This document shows positions 1 to 12,039 of a DNA stretch of 64,000 nucleotides, one piece after another. Origin of the DNA: Nectonema munidae (taxonomy: Eukaryota; Nematomorpha; Nectonematoida; Nectonematidae); NCBI GenBank assembly GCA_030549495.1, contig JAUIRK010000751.1, forward strand, positions 1-64,000. The letters are read 5' to 3'. A program made the position numbers and the translations under genes. The stretch's first letter is position 1. Every line of letters starts with the position of its first letter. The notes under the pieces were generated by a model. The model was not told the origin of the DNA, did no database searches, and worked only from the letters and a program-made list of their open reading frames with translations.

Positions 1-3000
1 AATAAACGAAAAGAGATAACAGAGTGAAAATTTACTTACATATAAAACTCGAGTCTCTAATCCAGAAAAAATCAAATCAAGTTATATATATTAAAAAAAA
101 CATTATATTTTAGTGATAATAAGTCAAAATTTATGGATTTGTCTTCCATTTCTGTTACCTCGATGGTGGCAATAATGTCTATGCGAATTAATTTATGTAA
201 AAAAATATATTTTCATTTTAAAAAATTAATTTTCAAAAATATTTTGTTAAATTTTTAATTTCTTTAATCTTTTTATTCTCTTTTGTTTTTAAAGATGATC
301 TTTATTCAAAATATCAAATAAAAAATATATTTATTATATTATTATTATTGATTTGAGAATAGATAAAGCTCGTCAAAGATAAGCGTTAACGATAAATGCT
401 CACGTACAGCCACTAGATGCAAATTCAAACCTCAAAGTTTGAACACAAAAGTGGAACTGAGACTTCAATAGAAGAAAGAGGTCTTTTACACTGTGTACGC
501 TTAGTTATGATGATCAAATACAAGAGTACATACAATTTCTAGTTTTAACTAACACCTTGTATGCAGAATTAACTATATATTTATTTTGATATAATTTAAT
601 TCATTTAATATACTGAGCACTTCTTTTGTCATCACTTTCTTAAATATGCCGAGCACTCTTTTCATTTGGATCTTTCTAACTACAAATATACCGTGATTTT
701 AATAAACAATTTTGCAGATCTGATTGTGATATTTTTTAAAAATTACTATCCTGTCAAAAAATTTATTAAATCAAGAAATTTCGAAATTAAAAACAATAAT
801 AAATTTTAAATGCATAATTTTTCAATAAATATAGTATTTATTTACTTAATACACCATTTTATGATGTATAATCTGTCAGTAAATTAATTTTCACATGTAA
901 CCTAACTGACAAATTTACTTTCACCGGAGAAGCTATCTGAATAATTTCATATTTTCTAAAACACTTAATTTTACATAACTACACCAACATCAATGAATTC
1001 TTAAGGGAGTTTACCCTTACCTTTAATGTTTATAATATTTTAATATCTACCAAAAAGTCGAGTCTTTGGGATCCAAAAAATCCTTTAAGTTATCCGAAGT
1101 TCAAGTTAAACGAATGATCAGTATCATATATTTTCTTGAATGAATAGCAGTTCTGTGATACTTCCAGGTACAAATTTAAGGGAGCAAAACCTCAAAAAAA
1201 TTGAATTCATTTTATTTTATAAAAAAATAACGAGAGTATATATACAAAATTACGATAATTTACGTTGAAAAGGGCATAAAATTTTGTGCCTACACGCTTA
1301 AAGATAATAATAAAATATGGTACAATAATTCAAAGCAAATCATAGGGCTGCAAATATCTCAGCGCTGAAAATGCCTTACAACGAAATGAATGAAAGCATG
1401 TGTAATTCACACTTTTATTGATTTTTCATAAAAACATTGTATTCAAAGCCTCTGAAATATATTGCAACATGATGAACTGCAATTCACAGATAGCATTGAA
1501 ATTTTTATCCTGAATAATTTAAGTTATAAATTGATATCAGAAAAAGCATGAATTACTTCGATTTAACCGAAAATTCCACCTATCTGATTTTGAGTTAAAC
1601 GAAAATTTAGCATGTGTAGATATGACTGAGACAGGTACAGCTACTCGAGTTATCGAGAGCTTACTACTAGATGTTTATCTATAAACTATTATGCTAGGAT
1701 AAATTTAAAATGATATCTAAATATAAAAACTTTCATTTTATTAAATTGTCAATTTTTATAAATATTATAATATAGATACATTATAATAAATTTTTTTCCT
1801 AAGAGAAATCCTCTTTTTACGAAATTCGAATAAATTTTGATAAAATTTCAAAAACCAGCCAGATAAATTAGTACTAAGAAAATTTTCCCAAAGTTATTAA
1901 AAATCAATGACTTTAAAATTTCCTAAATATCTGCCAACGTGAAAAATTATTTTTTTTAAGATTTTCTAGACAAAAATATTGCCACCTTTGGATATATACT
2001 TCGAAGAATATTTTTTTTATTTTCCCCATCATTTGTTGGAAAAAATATTCTTTTAAAGATTTTCATTTAAATTTGTGCAGGAAAATTAATTTTTTTAACC
2101 TTTTACCTTTCGAAGTTATCATTTCTCAACTTAATAAAAAGAAACAAGTTTTTTATGTTGACTTTTTCATGAAAATGATTTCTGTTAAGGTACCAAATTT
2201 TAAAACTTTAACACAAAATTTGATTTTCAGAAGAATTTTTGAAACTGGATTTCCAATTTTTCAAAAATAATAAGTCCATTTTCCGTATAACCCCATTACC
2301 AAATTTATGTAAAAATGAGTTTTGAACAATTTTTAATACACTTTCAAAAGAATTTTCCTTTTCAAACGATGCCTATCGTTAAGACAGTTTACTTCATTGA
2401 TGTATAAAATGTTTTTAGAATACAAAAATAATTATTCTGTAAAATTTAGTTAATATCTGTTGCGGGTATTATTAAAAAACCTTACAATTAAAAATGCGAG
2501 CTGATCATTATTGCCTAAACTTAATTCAAGGGTTTTCAAATAAATTTTGTTAATCATGTTGTATATGATTGGATACTTTGGTCGACACTTTAAAATTTCT
2601 TCATAAGTGCAGAATCTTTCATTAGGGCGGGAGACACTGTACTATTTTTTGAACAACTGGTTAAGTTTAACAATTTTTAAGATAAAATACAAACTTTCTA
2701 TTAAAGTTTTCTAATTAAAAATATGCTTCATCTTAAATAAAAATGGCTTTCCTAATAGATTTATTGAAAATAATGAAAATTTTAAAATAAAAACGAATAA
2801 TAGTACACTAAATAATTGTGTAAGAGAAAACAAAAAATAAAAATTAAAGAGTTTTCAGAACTACGAAGACTTTTACAGAGTTCTTATTTGACTAAACACA
2901 ATTCATCCTGATAAATAAAAATCTGAAAAAAAATTAAAGCGATTCATGAAATTGATGAAAAAATTAATCATAAGTTCCATACCTAAATACTTTTTAGCTT

Positions 3001-3375
3001 TCTACATTCATCGATTTCTTGTTACTTGCAATATTAAAAACTTTTATTATCTTATCGGAATAAATGAATACAGGAATATTGAATTAGAAAAAAATTTAAA
3101 AAGTGAAATCAGATAATTTTCTATATTTCTCATCATTTTTCATAAAATTTTGAATACACTGAAATAAGAAAGAGACATTATATAAAACTGTTTTTAGATA
3201 AAATACTTTCAGAATAATTATTGATCATTAATTTTGTTAAAAGTTAAGTAAGGTAACAAATACGAATATGGTAAAAAAGTTGTTTTAAGAGTTGATTTTG
3301 AAATTACTTGAGCTTGATTTATTATAAAATCTTAAAAAAATATTTAATATGAACTTATAATAAAGAATTAAGGAA
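1..3375. other. AT-rich non-coding stretch, no gene seen
   Basis: Only short AT-rich open frames without family resemblance are present. No exon with good splice sites, no transposon ends and no RNA gene were recognised. It lies downstream of the kinase gene's 3' end and may be intergenic. Confidence 0.5.
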
Positions 3376-3379
3376 AAAA

Positions 3380-5385
3380 GTTAAATTTCTTACAGATAAA
3401 GCAGAGATCAGCCTTGAAAATATTTACAGAAAAGCAAAGATTGACCTTCAAAAAAAGTTGAATGAACTTATGAAAAAAAATAAATAAAAAATTTAAGTTC
3501 CTTACACAGAAAGCAAAAGTCGATCTTAAAATTTTTTTAACGTAAGTATAGGGAAATATAAGCAAAAAGTAAAGTTTGTTACAGAGAGAGCAAAGATCAA
3601 CCTTTAAAAATTGAACTTATAAAAAGAATTAAAGAAAAATTTTTAATTTCTTACAGATAAAGCAAAGATCCGCCTTGAAAAAGTTTAATATAATAGGGGA
3701 TGATAAAAAAGTTTACAGAAAATTAAAGATTGACCTTTAAAAAAAGTTGAATGAACTTATGAAAAAAAATAAGTATAAAATTTAAGTTCCTGACACAGAA
3801 AGCAAAGGTCAACCTTAAAAATTTTTAACGTAATTATAGGAAAAATCAGTAAAAAGTAAAGTTTGTTACAGCGAGAGCAAAGATCAACCTTAAAAATATT
3901 TAATATGAACTTATAATAAAGAATTAAGGAAACAAGTTAAATTTCTCACAGATAAAGCAAAGATCAGCCTTGAAAAAAGTTTACAGAAAAGCAAAGATTG
4001 ACCTTCAAAAAAAGTTGAATGAACTTATGAAAAAAAATAAGTAAAAAATTTAAGTTCCTTACACAGAAAGCAAATGTCAACCTTAAAAAATAAATTAAGT
4101 AAAAATATTAATCTTACAGAAAAAGCAAAGATCAGCCTTGAAAAAAGTTTAATATAATAGAGGATGAACTTATAAAAATGTTTACAGAAAAGCAAACATT
4201 GACCTTCCAAAAAAGTTGAATAAACTTATGAAAATAAATAAATAAAAAATTTAAGTTCGTAAAGCAAAAGTCAGCCTTAAAAAATTTTTAACGTAATTAA
4301 GGAAATATAAGTAAAAAGTAAATTTTGTTACAGAGAGAGCAAAGATCAACCTTTAAAAATGTTTAATATGAACTTATAAAAAAGAATTAAAGAAAAAATT
4401 TTAATTTCTCACAGATAAAGCAAAGATCCGCCTTAAAAAAGTTTAATATAATAGGGGATGATAAAAAAGTTTACAGAAAATTAAAGATTGACCTTCAAAA
4501 AAAGTTGAATGAACTTATGAAAAAAAATAAGTAAAAAATTTAAGTTCCTTACACAGAAAGCAAATGTCAACCTTAAAAAATAAATTAAGTAAAAATATTA
4601 ATCTTACAGAAAAAGCAAAGATCAGCCTTGAAAAAAGTTTAATATAATAGAGGATGAACTTATAAAAATGTTTACAGAAAAGCAAACATTGACCTTCCAA
4701 AAAAGTTGAATAAACTTATGAAAATAAATAAATAAAAAATTTAAGTTCGTAAAGCAAAAGTCAGCCTTAAAAAATTTTTAACGTAATTAAGGAAATATAA
4801 GTAAAAAGTAAATTTTGTTACAGAGAGAGCAAAGATCAACCTTTAAAAATGTTTAATATGAACTTATAAAAAAGAATTAAAGAAAAAATTTTAATTTCTC
4901 ACAGATAAAGCAAAGATCCGCCTTAAAAAAGTTTAATATAATAGGGGATGATAAAAAAGTTTACAGAAAATTAAAGATTGACCTTCAAAAAAAGTTGAAT
5001 GAACTTATGAAAAAAAATAAGTATAAAATTTAAGTTCCTGACACAGAAAGCAAAGGTCAACCTTAAAAATTTTTAACGTAATTATAGGAAAAATCAGTAA
5101 AAAGTAAAGTTTGTTACAGCGAAAGCAAAGATCAACCTTAAAAATATTTAATATGAACTTATAATAAAGAATTAAGGAAACAAGTTAAATTTCTTACAGA
5201 TAAAGCAAAGATCCGCCTTGAAAAAGTTAAATATAATAGAGAATGAACTTATAAAATAAATTAAGTAAAAATATTAAGGCCAACCTTCAAAAAAAATATT
5301 ATAATAACCGAAGAACTTATAAAAACAATTATAAATAAGTTAAGTTTCTTACAGAAAAAACAAAGTTCAAACTATAAAAAAAATT
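3380..5385. repeat. Satellite-like tandem array with 70-90 bp sub-units
   Basis: A box of the form AAAGCAAAGATCAACCTTAAA, with variants GATCAGCC, GATTGACC and GTCAACC, recurs every 70-90 bp, usually preceded by TTACAG. The spacers alternate among a few types, for example GTTGAATGAACTTATG, TTTAATATGAACTTATAA and TTTTTAACGTAATTA. This gives a higher-order period of several hundred bases. Short open frames inside it repeat with the array and are not genes. The array decays towards both ends. Confidence 0.85.
3993..4972. repeat. Two adjacent copies of a 490-bp higher-order unit
   Basis: Bases 3993-4482 and 4483-4972 match without a visible difference when read line by line, and similarity continues to about 5022 before divergence appears. 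The sub-units inside each copy differ clearly from one another. The 490-bp duplication is therefore much younger than the array, or is an assembly duplication. Confidence 0.85.
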
Positions 5386-5399
5386 TGAAATAGAAAACA

Positions 5400-6440
5400 A
5401 GAAAATGGTTGTAATTATATTTTAGGAGAAAATAAAAGAATTCGCCATTTTTAAAAATCCAAAAAAATGGCCGTCGAATTTGCAGCTTATTTTACCCTTA
5501 AAATGGTTCCCAAAAATTTCGGAAAAGTTTGAGAGGCTATCATACAAATTCTAGGGAACAGATTTAATTGTAACTTTGAATATATATATTGTATATTATA
5601 TTTAGTTTATATGCAAAATTTAAATTAAATTGTCATATTATTTACAAAGTTATTTAACTTTATATTTGAAGCTATTTTTGCAGCTTATTTTACATAGACC
5701 GGAAAGCTATAGGTAAATAACTAGAGTTGAATCTAAACAAAAAAAGGAAAGATTAAAATTATATAAGTCATTAAACTTTAAAAGGTTATTGGTATGAAAC
5801 AAACGGGATGTATGGGACAAACAATGTTTATCCAAAACAATTCTTAAAGCCTTTTTTTGTGCTACAAATATTTCTTCTGAAGCAGCAAAGCCCCAATTGA
5901 CAACACTATAAAAAACTGTTAAAATAATTACTATTGGTAAATTTGTTATTAAGAAGAATATTCAAGAGAATCATTTTTCAAAAGAAAACATTTATTTTTG
6001 GCATTATTTAGAAAACAATTTTAAACAGATCTAAATCAAAATTAAATTTCTAATGAAACAATTTATTTTTATAAATAAAAATTAAAAACAGCTTTTAATA
6101 ACGAAAATGAAAGTTTAATGACAAATACGTAATAGATTTTTCACCCTTACATTATTGATAAAATTTTGTTTTTTAAAGGTCTTTCTTCAAATTGAACTAA
6201 CAATAAAAAAACAAAAAATTAAAAAAAAAATTTGTGCCATATCAATGAAAATACTTAAAAGTATCATTTCTATTAGGTTAGGGAAAATTTTGGAATATAT
6301 GGATAATCATTTAGCAAAACGTGAACTTTTAGGCGTAACATATATCCTTGAAAAGTTATATAGTGTCTCACTTCATTTTCGTCATTGTTCCAGTTCATCT
6401 ATCGATATTATATAATTCTTCAATGTGTTGCATCAACCAT
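5400..6440. other. AT-rich non-coding stretch, no gene seen
   Basis: An open frame of 86 codons at 6155-6415 has low-complexity Lys/Ile-rich sequence at its start and no recognisable family. Nothing else is supported. Confidence 0.45.
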
Positions 6441-6444
6441 TTTC

Positions 6445-6760
6445 TTTATTTCTTATTTCACACTTCGATAGTATATAATCGTTTATCGAACCATCATGTG
6501 TTGCTTACGTAAGTGAAAGGATTATGAGATAATCCATTTATTTGTTTGTTTTTTATGATCATGTGACGTATATTATTATAAAATCATTGATAGATAATAT
6601 TCTCTCTATGTTCTTTCTCTTGTGCCTCAGTTCACACTTTGATCGTATGAACTAATGGTACTTTCATTGTTACACATGGGAAATGAACTATGATGAGATG
6701 ATCGATTCATTTGTTTCTTTTTTGTACTCGTGTTACGTATATTACCATAACCACAAAAAG
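6445..6760. repeat. Imperfect direct duplication of about 140-150 bp
   Basis: The stretch 6445-6580 (TTCACACTTCGATAGTAT, later TTTATTTGTTTGTTTTTTAT and GTGACGTATATTA) is echoed in order at about 6610-6755 (TTCACACTTTGATCGTAT, TTCATTTGTTTCTTTTTTGT, GTTACGTATATTA). A weaker third echo may start near 6370. It is non-coding and of unknown origin. Confidence 0.6.
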
Positions 6761-7154
6761 GCACTCCGCACCAATATACACAAATAACTCTTTATTAGAT
6801 ATACTATGGTCCATACTTTATCTCTCTTCTCCATAAGCACTTTTGAAAATGGTAATTTTTTTTAGAACCAAATAATTTATTAGTAAAACCTCAATCTTTC
6901 TCTGTGTCCTTATGAGTGTTTGCTATGTTTGTGTGTGTGTGTTTTGGTAATTTTTCTTCACTTGATCAAAAATTTTTCTAAAGAAAGGATTTATTTTAAT
7001 AAATAAAATTTAAAAACTCTTTTTAATAACAAAAACTCATTAATATTTATAAAAATAAATTCTTCAGAAAGTTTTCATTAATTAATGGTATTTATTCCAA
7101 ATAGTAAATTAATTTATATAAAATAATTAGAATTTATTTTGTTTTCGTTGAAAT

Positions 7155-7285
7155 CTGGGTTTTACATCTCTTTTTGTCGACTAATTCTCGTCTACGTAAA
7201 ATCTCGTTTCGATAAAATCTGGTGATCTGGTTTTTTACATCATCTCTTTTTTGTTGACGAATTCACGTTTACGTAAAATCTCGTG
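7155..7285. repeat. Imperfect tandem duplication of about 70 bp
   Basis: A unit containing ATCTGGGTTTTACATCTC, TTTTTGTCGACTAATTC and CTACGTAAAATCTCGT is repeated directly as ATCTGGTTTTTTACATCATC, TTTTTGTTGACGAATTC and TTACGTAAAATCTCGT. No coding sense was found. Confidence 0.55.
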
Positions 7286-7663
7286 AACCCGGTCTAACTA
7301 GACTAGTGAAGGGACAGAGGCTCTTCGACTATTTATGTTATAAAGGACCTGCCGACAAATGTTATAGCTTTCTACAACGTTATAAAGATTAAAAATAAAA
7401 TTTTTTAATATAATTTAAATGTGTTTTTCTTTATATGAGTGTTATGAGGGTGACTTTTTTTCATAAGAAATATACTCAAAAATGTCATTAAAATATAAAT
7501 AATGAAGAAAATAAAATGAATAAAAGATGATAACAGTAGTTGAGGTCCTAAATCAAGTGCAAAATTCAAAGTTTCGGCAAGGAACAAATAAAAGAATTGA
7601 GCATTTATTTGCAACCTAACAACTAATTCATTCTCTTCGGAACAAATTATTATTCCCTCTTAC

Positions 7664-7804
7664 CTTTTTAAATGGGGCACATTCAGTGCGAGCATTGGAG
7701 CAGGCAATCACAAGGTATTCACCACTCTTCTCCTTTTGCACAAAAATAGACCAGTTGTCAATATTTTTTCTCCAATCCATTAAGCTGGTACTGCTGCATT
7801 TTGT
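7664..7804 (-). CDS. Candidate internal exon of an unrecognised gene
   Basis: On the minus strand 141 bp (47 codons, phase 0 at both ends) are open between an acceptor ending CCTTCAG and a strong donor AAG|GTAAGA. The composition is richer in GC than the surroundings and the translation looks like a real protein (DNWSIFVQKEKSGEYLVIAC, then SNARTECAPFKK). The family is not recognised. A second frame is open just upstream to about 7840 (VESTFQVKPSDKMQQYQL), so this could instead be a decayed transposon piece containing a frameshift. If it is host sequence, it belongs to a different minus-strand gene downstream of the kinase. Confidence 0.35.
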
Positions 7805-8447
7805 CTGAAGGTTTTACTTGAAAAGTTGATTCAACAAAAACATTCATAGGGATGGGACATGACTTGAAAAAACTACAGAATGTTGCCTATGTTATTGGAA
7901 AATGAATAGTTGATAGGTAAATTTTAGGCAATATAGTCGTGGTATTCAATAAAACTAAATTTACTTAAAGGTTAAATATAAAAGATGAATTTTTATAAAT
8001 AAAAGTAAATAAAATCCAAAACATCTATTTAAAGTTCTAAGAGTTATGAAATTTGATATAACCTAAAAAATTAAAAGCATAACTTTATTGGAAAGTGAGT
8101 AACAAATGATTGAAGTGAATGAATAGATTTAAAGAATGCTCTCACGCAACAACCACTCACAAGCAAATATCCATGGTAACCTTTCATTGTCGGAAGCATA
8201 TCATTGGTACACATGTGTACAACGCTCACTTTCATCATTGCAAAATCGTTAGCATTTGTTATGTTGCATTTATTGCGTTACGCGTTCTTCTCAGTTGTAG
8301 GTTTTGGAGGCATGATAACTCTACGTTGGGAAAGGGTAAACTTTAGCCAAAGTCTTTGATTATTATAATTCTCATCGTCTTGAGTGGTAATGTTGAGTTA
8401 AACATGTTATGCAACAATTATAATTATTGTATGTGCTTACGCTATAG

Positions 8448-10782
8448 CAGAGGTACTCATTTGACAGCCCGCGGAGTATTTGGCAGCCCCTTTTGAGTTA
8501 TGTAGTGGAAGCCCAGGCTAATATTATTATTAAAATTAACATTGATTTGTTAATGAAATTATAATTTTTTTATTATTAAGAGTTAATACAAAGTACAATA
8601 TAATTTATTTCCCTTACAAATGTTATTTTCCTAAACTAGACTTTAACGTATCGCTTTATAGGTGACAAGGCATATTCGAAGAAAAGAAAGATTGATAATG
8701 AAAATCGTTCCTTCAAGGAAAAATGGATACAACAGTATGCTTTCACTCTTCCCACAACCAGCTCTAAGCCAATTTGCCTTATATGTAGCGAAACCATTGC
8801 CTTAGCGAAGAGCAGTAATATGAAACGCCATTATGAAACTAAACACAGTGGATTTGAAAAGATATATAATCAAGGAACTGAAGAGGGAAGAAATAAAATA
8901 ATTAAGCTAAAATCGCAGTATGAGAGCTCAAACATAGTTCTTGCCAATACTATGACAGGCCTGGATAGAGCATTGAAGTGTTCACTGAGAATAGCTTGCC
9001 TCTTGGGAAAACACAATAAACCCTTCGCTGAAGTTGAAGTTGTTAAAGAATGTATCCTTTAAACTGTACATTGTTTGATGATAAGCAGAAGAATGAAATA
9101 AAAAATAAAATAAAGCAGATTCCATTATCTGATTCCACATCAATGAGGAAAAGGGAACTATTGGCTGATGATCTCATGTCGCAACTTTGTTTACGACGGA
9201 ATGAAGCACCCTGTATCTCACTGGCTATTCATGAATCAACAGACAGTACTGGCAATGCTCAGCTCATGGTTTTTGTGAGATATCATAAGGCAAGGAAGAA
9301 AGAATTTTGCCAGGACTCGTTGGGTGTGACTGATCTTGAAGGAAGAATACGAGGAGAGGATATTTATCGATCATTAAAAAGCATATTATAATCAAGAAAT
9401 ATTGATGTTAAATCCATATTTTTGCTGACTACAGATGGAGCTCCAGCCATGGTTGGCGAGAGAAGGGCCTAGTTACAAGATTAAAAGCAGATAATGCTGA
9501 CATGATAACCTATCACTGCATAATCCAACAATCAGTACTGTGTGGTAGTCTGGGAGATAAATATGGTGAAGTCATGGAGACTATTATGAAGCAAGTAAAC
9601 TTCCTTCGATCAACATCGGCACTACAACATCGTCTACTCAGATCCTTTCTTACATGCGTCAATGCATGCTATGATGATTTACTTGTGCACAACAATGTGA
9701 GATGGCTAAGTAAGGAAAGAGTTTTGGAGCGATTATGGGCAATTAGGAAGGAGCTACAGACTTTCCTCGAAGATCAAAGGAGTGTAAAGGCAAAGACATT
9801 TTCCGAATTTTTGAAAAATGAAAAGAAAATGGAATGTGTTGGATTTTTGGCAGACATATGAGTGATCTTAATGTTTAACTGCAAGGGGAAAAACACACCA
9901 TCTTCAATTTAATCTCAGTAATTCGTGCTTTCCAGAAAAAATTGGAACTTTTTAAGAATGATATTCAGAGCCAACTTTTTTTTCCGACTTTTGGAGAAAC
10001 GTAAAGAAAAAACCGATACTAAACATGTCCACTTTATTGAGAAGCTGATGAATAATTTCAAGGTAAGTTCTGATCACTTTGTTCTTAGAAAACAGCTGCT
10101 CACTCAAAACCCTTTTCTAGTGACAGATATCGCAGAATTTTCAGTCGAAGCAAAACTCACCTGCAAATGGGTAGATGCTGCAAAAATCGAACTGGAACTA
10201 ATTGACTTTCAAGAGAATGTAGAGCTGAAACAAGTACTCTCTGATTGCGCACCAGAAACATTTTGGTCAAAGGAAGGATCCCCTGCTAATTTTCCTACTC
10301 TTCACAGACTAGCAGTGCAAATTTTCACAGTGTTTGGCTCCACTTACTGCTGCGAGTCTGCTTTCTTTATCATAAACTTTGTGAAGAACAAGTTTCGCTC
10401 ATGTATGACCAGTGAACACCTTCACCACTGTTTTCGACTCGCTGTTACTAAATTAGTACCAAGATTTAAGAAGCTAACAGGAAACAAGAAGTGTCATTTT
10501 TCTCACTAAAGTCTTGTTGTAGTGTTGATTTTTTCATTATCGTTAATCCTAGTCTTGTTATATTTTAGCTACAAAATTCAATATTTTTATTTCCACGTTT
10601 TCTAAAATAGTATAAATAATATAAACAGTGAATATGAAATTAATAAGAATCACATGGTTTACTATTCTTTTCTGAAATGGTTGTTTTATTTTCTTTATTT
10701 CATGTAATAAAAATTTTTGGACCTATGCATAAATTGCAACTTGTCTAACTGGACCTTTGCTTATAATAGTTGAGTAGCCCTG
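8448..10782 (+). mobile_element. Full-length hAT transposon with perfect 8-bp TSD
   Basis: The element runs from CAGAGGTACTCA to TGAGTAGCCCTG, imperfect inverted ends matching at 10 of 12 bases. It is flanked on both sides by CGCTATAG (8440-8447 and 10783-10790), a perfect 8-bp target duplication as expected for hAT. It is 2335 bp long and carries a broken BED-finger transposase on the plus strand of the SCAND3/GTF2IRD2-like hAT type. An internally deleted relative lies at 62129-63080. Confidence 0.93.
8640..10509 (+). pseudogene. hAT transposase (SCAND3/GTF2IRD2-like), broken
   Basis: The reading begins with a BED-type zinc finger (KEKWIQQYAF, then CLIC and MKRHYETKH) at about 8700-8850. 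It continues with the hAT catalytic region (HESTDSTGNAQ near 9230 and TTDGAPAMVG near 9430), the NNVRWLSKERVLERL segment near 9690, and the C-terminal dimerisation region (VFGSTYCCESAFFIINFVKN) near 10330-10400. The frame changes several times (near 9060, 9390, 9490 and 9860-9925), so no complete protein can be made. The last open part, 9925-10509, is 194 codons. A transposase of this family cuts and pastes DNA through a DDE nuclease; this copy looks dead. Confidence 0.9.
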
Positions 10783-10790
10783 CGCTATAG

Positions 10791-11857
10791 TAAGAAAATT
10801 CTGAGAGATTATTGAGTGTATTATATCAAATCATAGGGTAGTGGATGTCTTCATCAAAACATGTTACAGATGAGATTATTTTTCATAATAAAGTGGTTTT
10901 AGCATTACACCTTGAATGTCAATAATCCAAGATAATATTTATATATGCATCGATAATATATCAATAATAAATATCAATGGTAAACACGCACCAATAGTTA
11001 ATATTGTTATAAAAATCAATATTAACTTTGTTAGAACGTTCATAAACAATTTTGAAATATCTCGTCGAGCATATATTTTGAAGAACTTTGTGATATCTCT
11101 GCAGATTCTTCTTTGAAAGCCAAAAAACGTGAAAGAATAAATATACGGAAATCAGAAATAACTGAAGAATGTTCAACTAAAGCTATACGTAAAACTCGTT
11201 TCACTTCTAAATGTCGCAAAGTGCTTGGTTAAAACAATTACTTATTGCAAAAATTGTTTATAATGATTTGTTATAGCTATAATTGTTTTTAATAAAATTT
11301 TGATTGAATAACACGGTTATGCTTTTTATTTTTTATATATAATTCTGTTTTGCATACTGAGGTCAAACTGACCGCATTGTCGTTTTAGTATAATATGTTT
11401 CGTGTCATTTTAGTGTTAAATATAATTATCGCAATGATAAAATCACATAGAAAAACTTTAGCTAGAAAAAACTCAAACAACTTGAAAAAAAGAACCCAAA
11501 TAGCATGCACCCACCCCTTAAATTTTTAACATTAAAACAGTTAGTGCAAATGGATAAGATTTTTCTAAAATAAAACATCGTGGTTGGGTTCATATTGAAG
11601 ATAGTAAATAAAATTTTATAACAAAATTCCGAATATGATGAAACAATTTTCTTGCCTGTTCAAAATCTCCCTATTATTATATTAAATTTAAACGGCTACA
11701 ACAAAATTGGTTATAACGTTCTAACTTCCTAACCCCTTAAGCCACAAAGTCATTATAAATTAACCTGATATAACTTAGCTTCCCAAAGTTACTGACGTGT
11801 TCTAAGGTCTCGCATGTTTAAGAGACAATGGTTTATTAACCAATTATTATTATTAAG
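10791..11857. other. AT-rich non-coding stretch
   Basis: Two short overlapping open frames on opposite strands near 10916-11176 have no family resemblance. No splice-bounded exon was seen. Confidence 0.45.
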
Positions 11858-12036
11858 GTAAATTTAAAAGATAACGGCATCCTAATCAGTTTCGGTAAGA
11901 GACTGGCTTCTTCAGAAGAATAATGAACACCAAGACCTAAACTAATTAGTTGTGTTCACACATCTAACTTTTTTGCTCTGAATAAGGCAGTCTTTGGCCG
12001 AAACTGGTTAAGATACCCTTATCTCTTAAAATTACC
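11858..12036. repeat. Inverted repeat, arms about 65-70 bp
   Basis: The left arm (GGTAAATTTAAAAGATAACG, then CCTAATCAGTTTCGGTAAGA, then GACTGGCTTCTTCAGAAG) is complementary with mismatches to the right arm, which reads CTCTGAATAAGGCAGTCTTT, GGCCGAAACTGGTTAAGATA and CTCTTAAAATTACC. The spacer is about 30-40 bp. The arrangement fits a small hairpin MITE or two inverted termini of a Penelope-like or related element, since a CTGAAGAAG...CGAAAC motif is common near such termini. The assignment is uncertain. Confidence 0.6.
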
Positions 12037-12039
12037 CCA

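Noticed and set aside
4025-4700. Two identical 61-codon minus-strand frames as duplicate genes
   Set aside because: They are frames across the 490-bp satellite unit; the sequence is low complexity and shared with the rest of the array.
3380-5385. CRISPR-like array (regular repeats with spacers)
   Set aside because: The spacers are themselves repeated, the repeats are imperfect and the genome is eukaryotic; it is a satellite.
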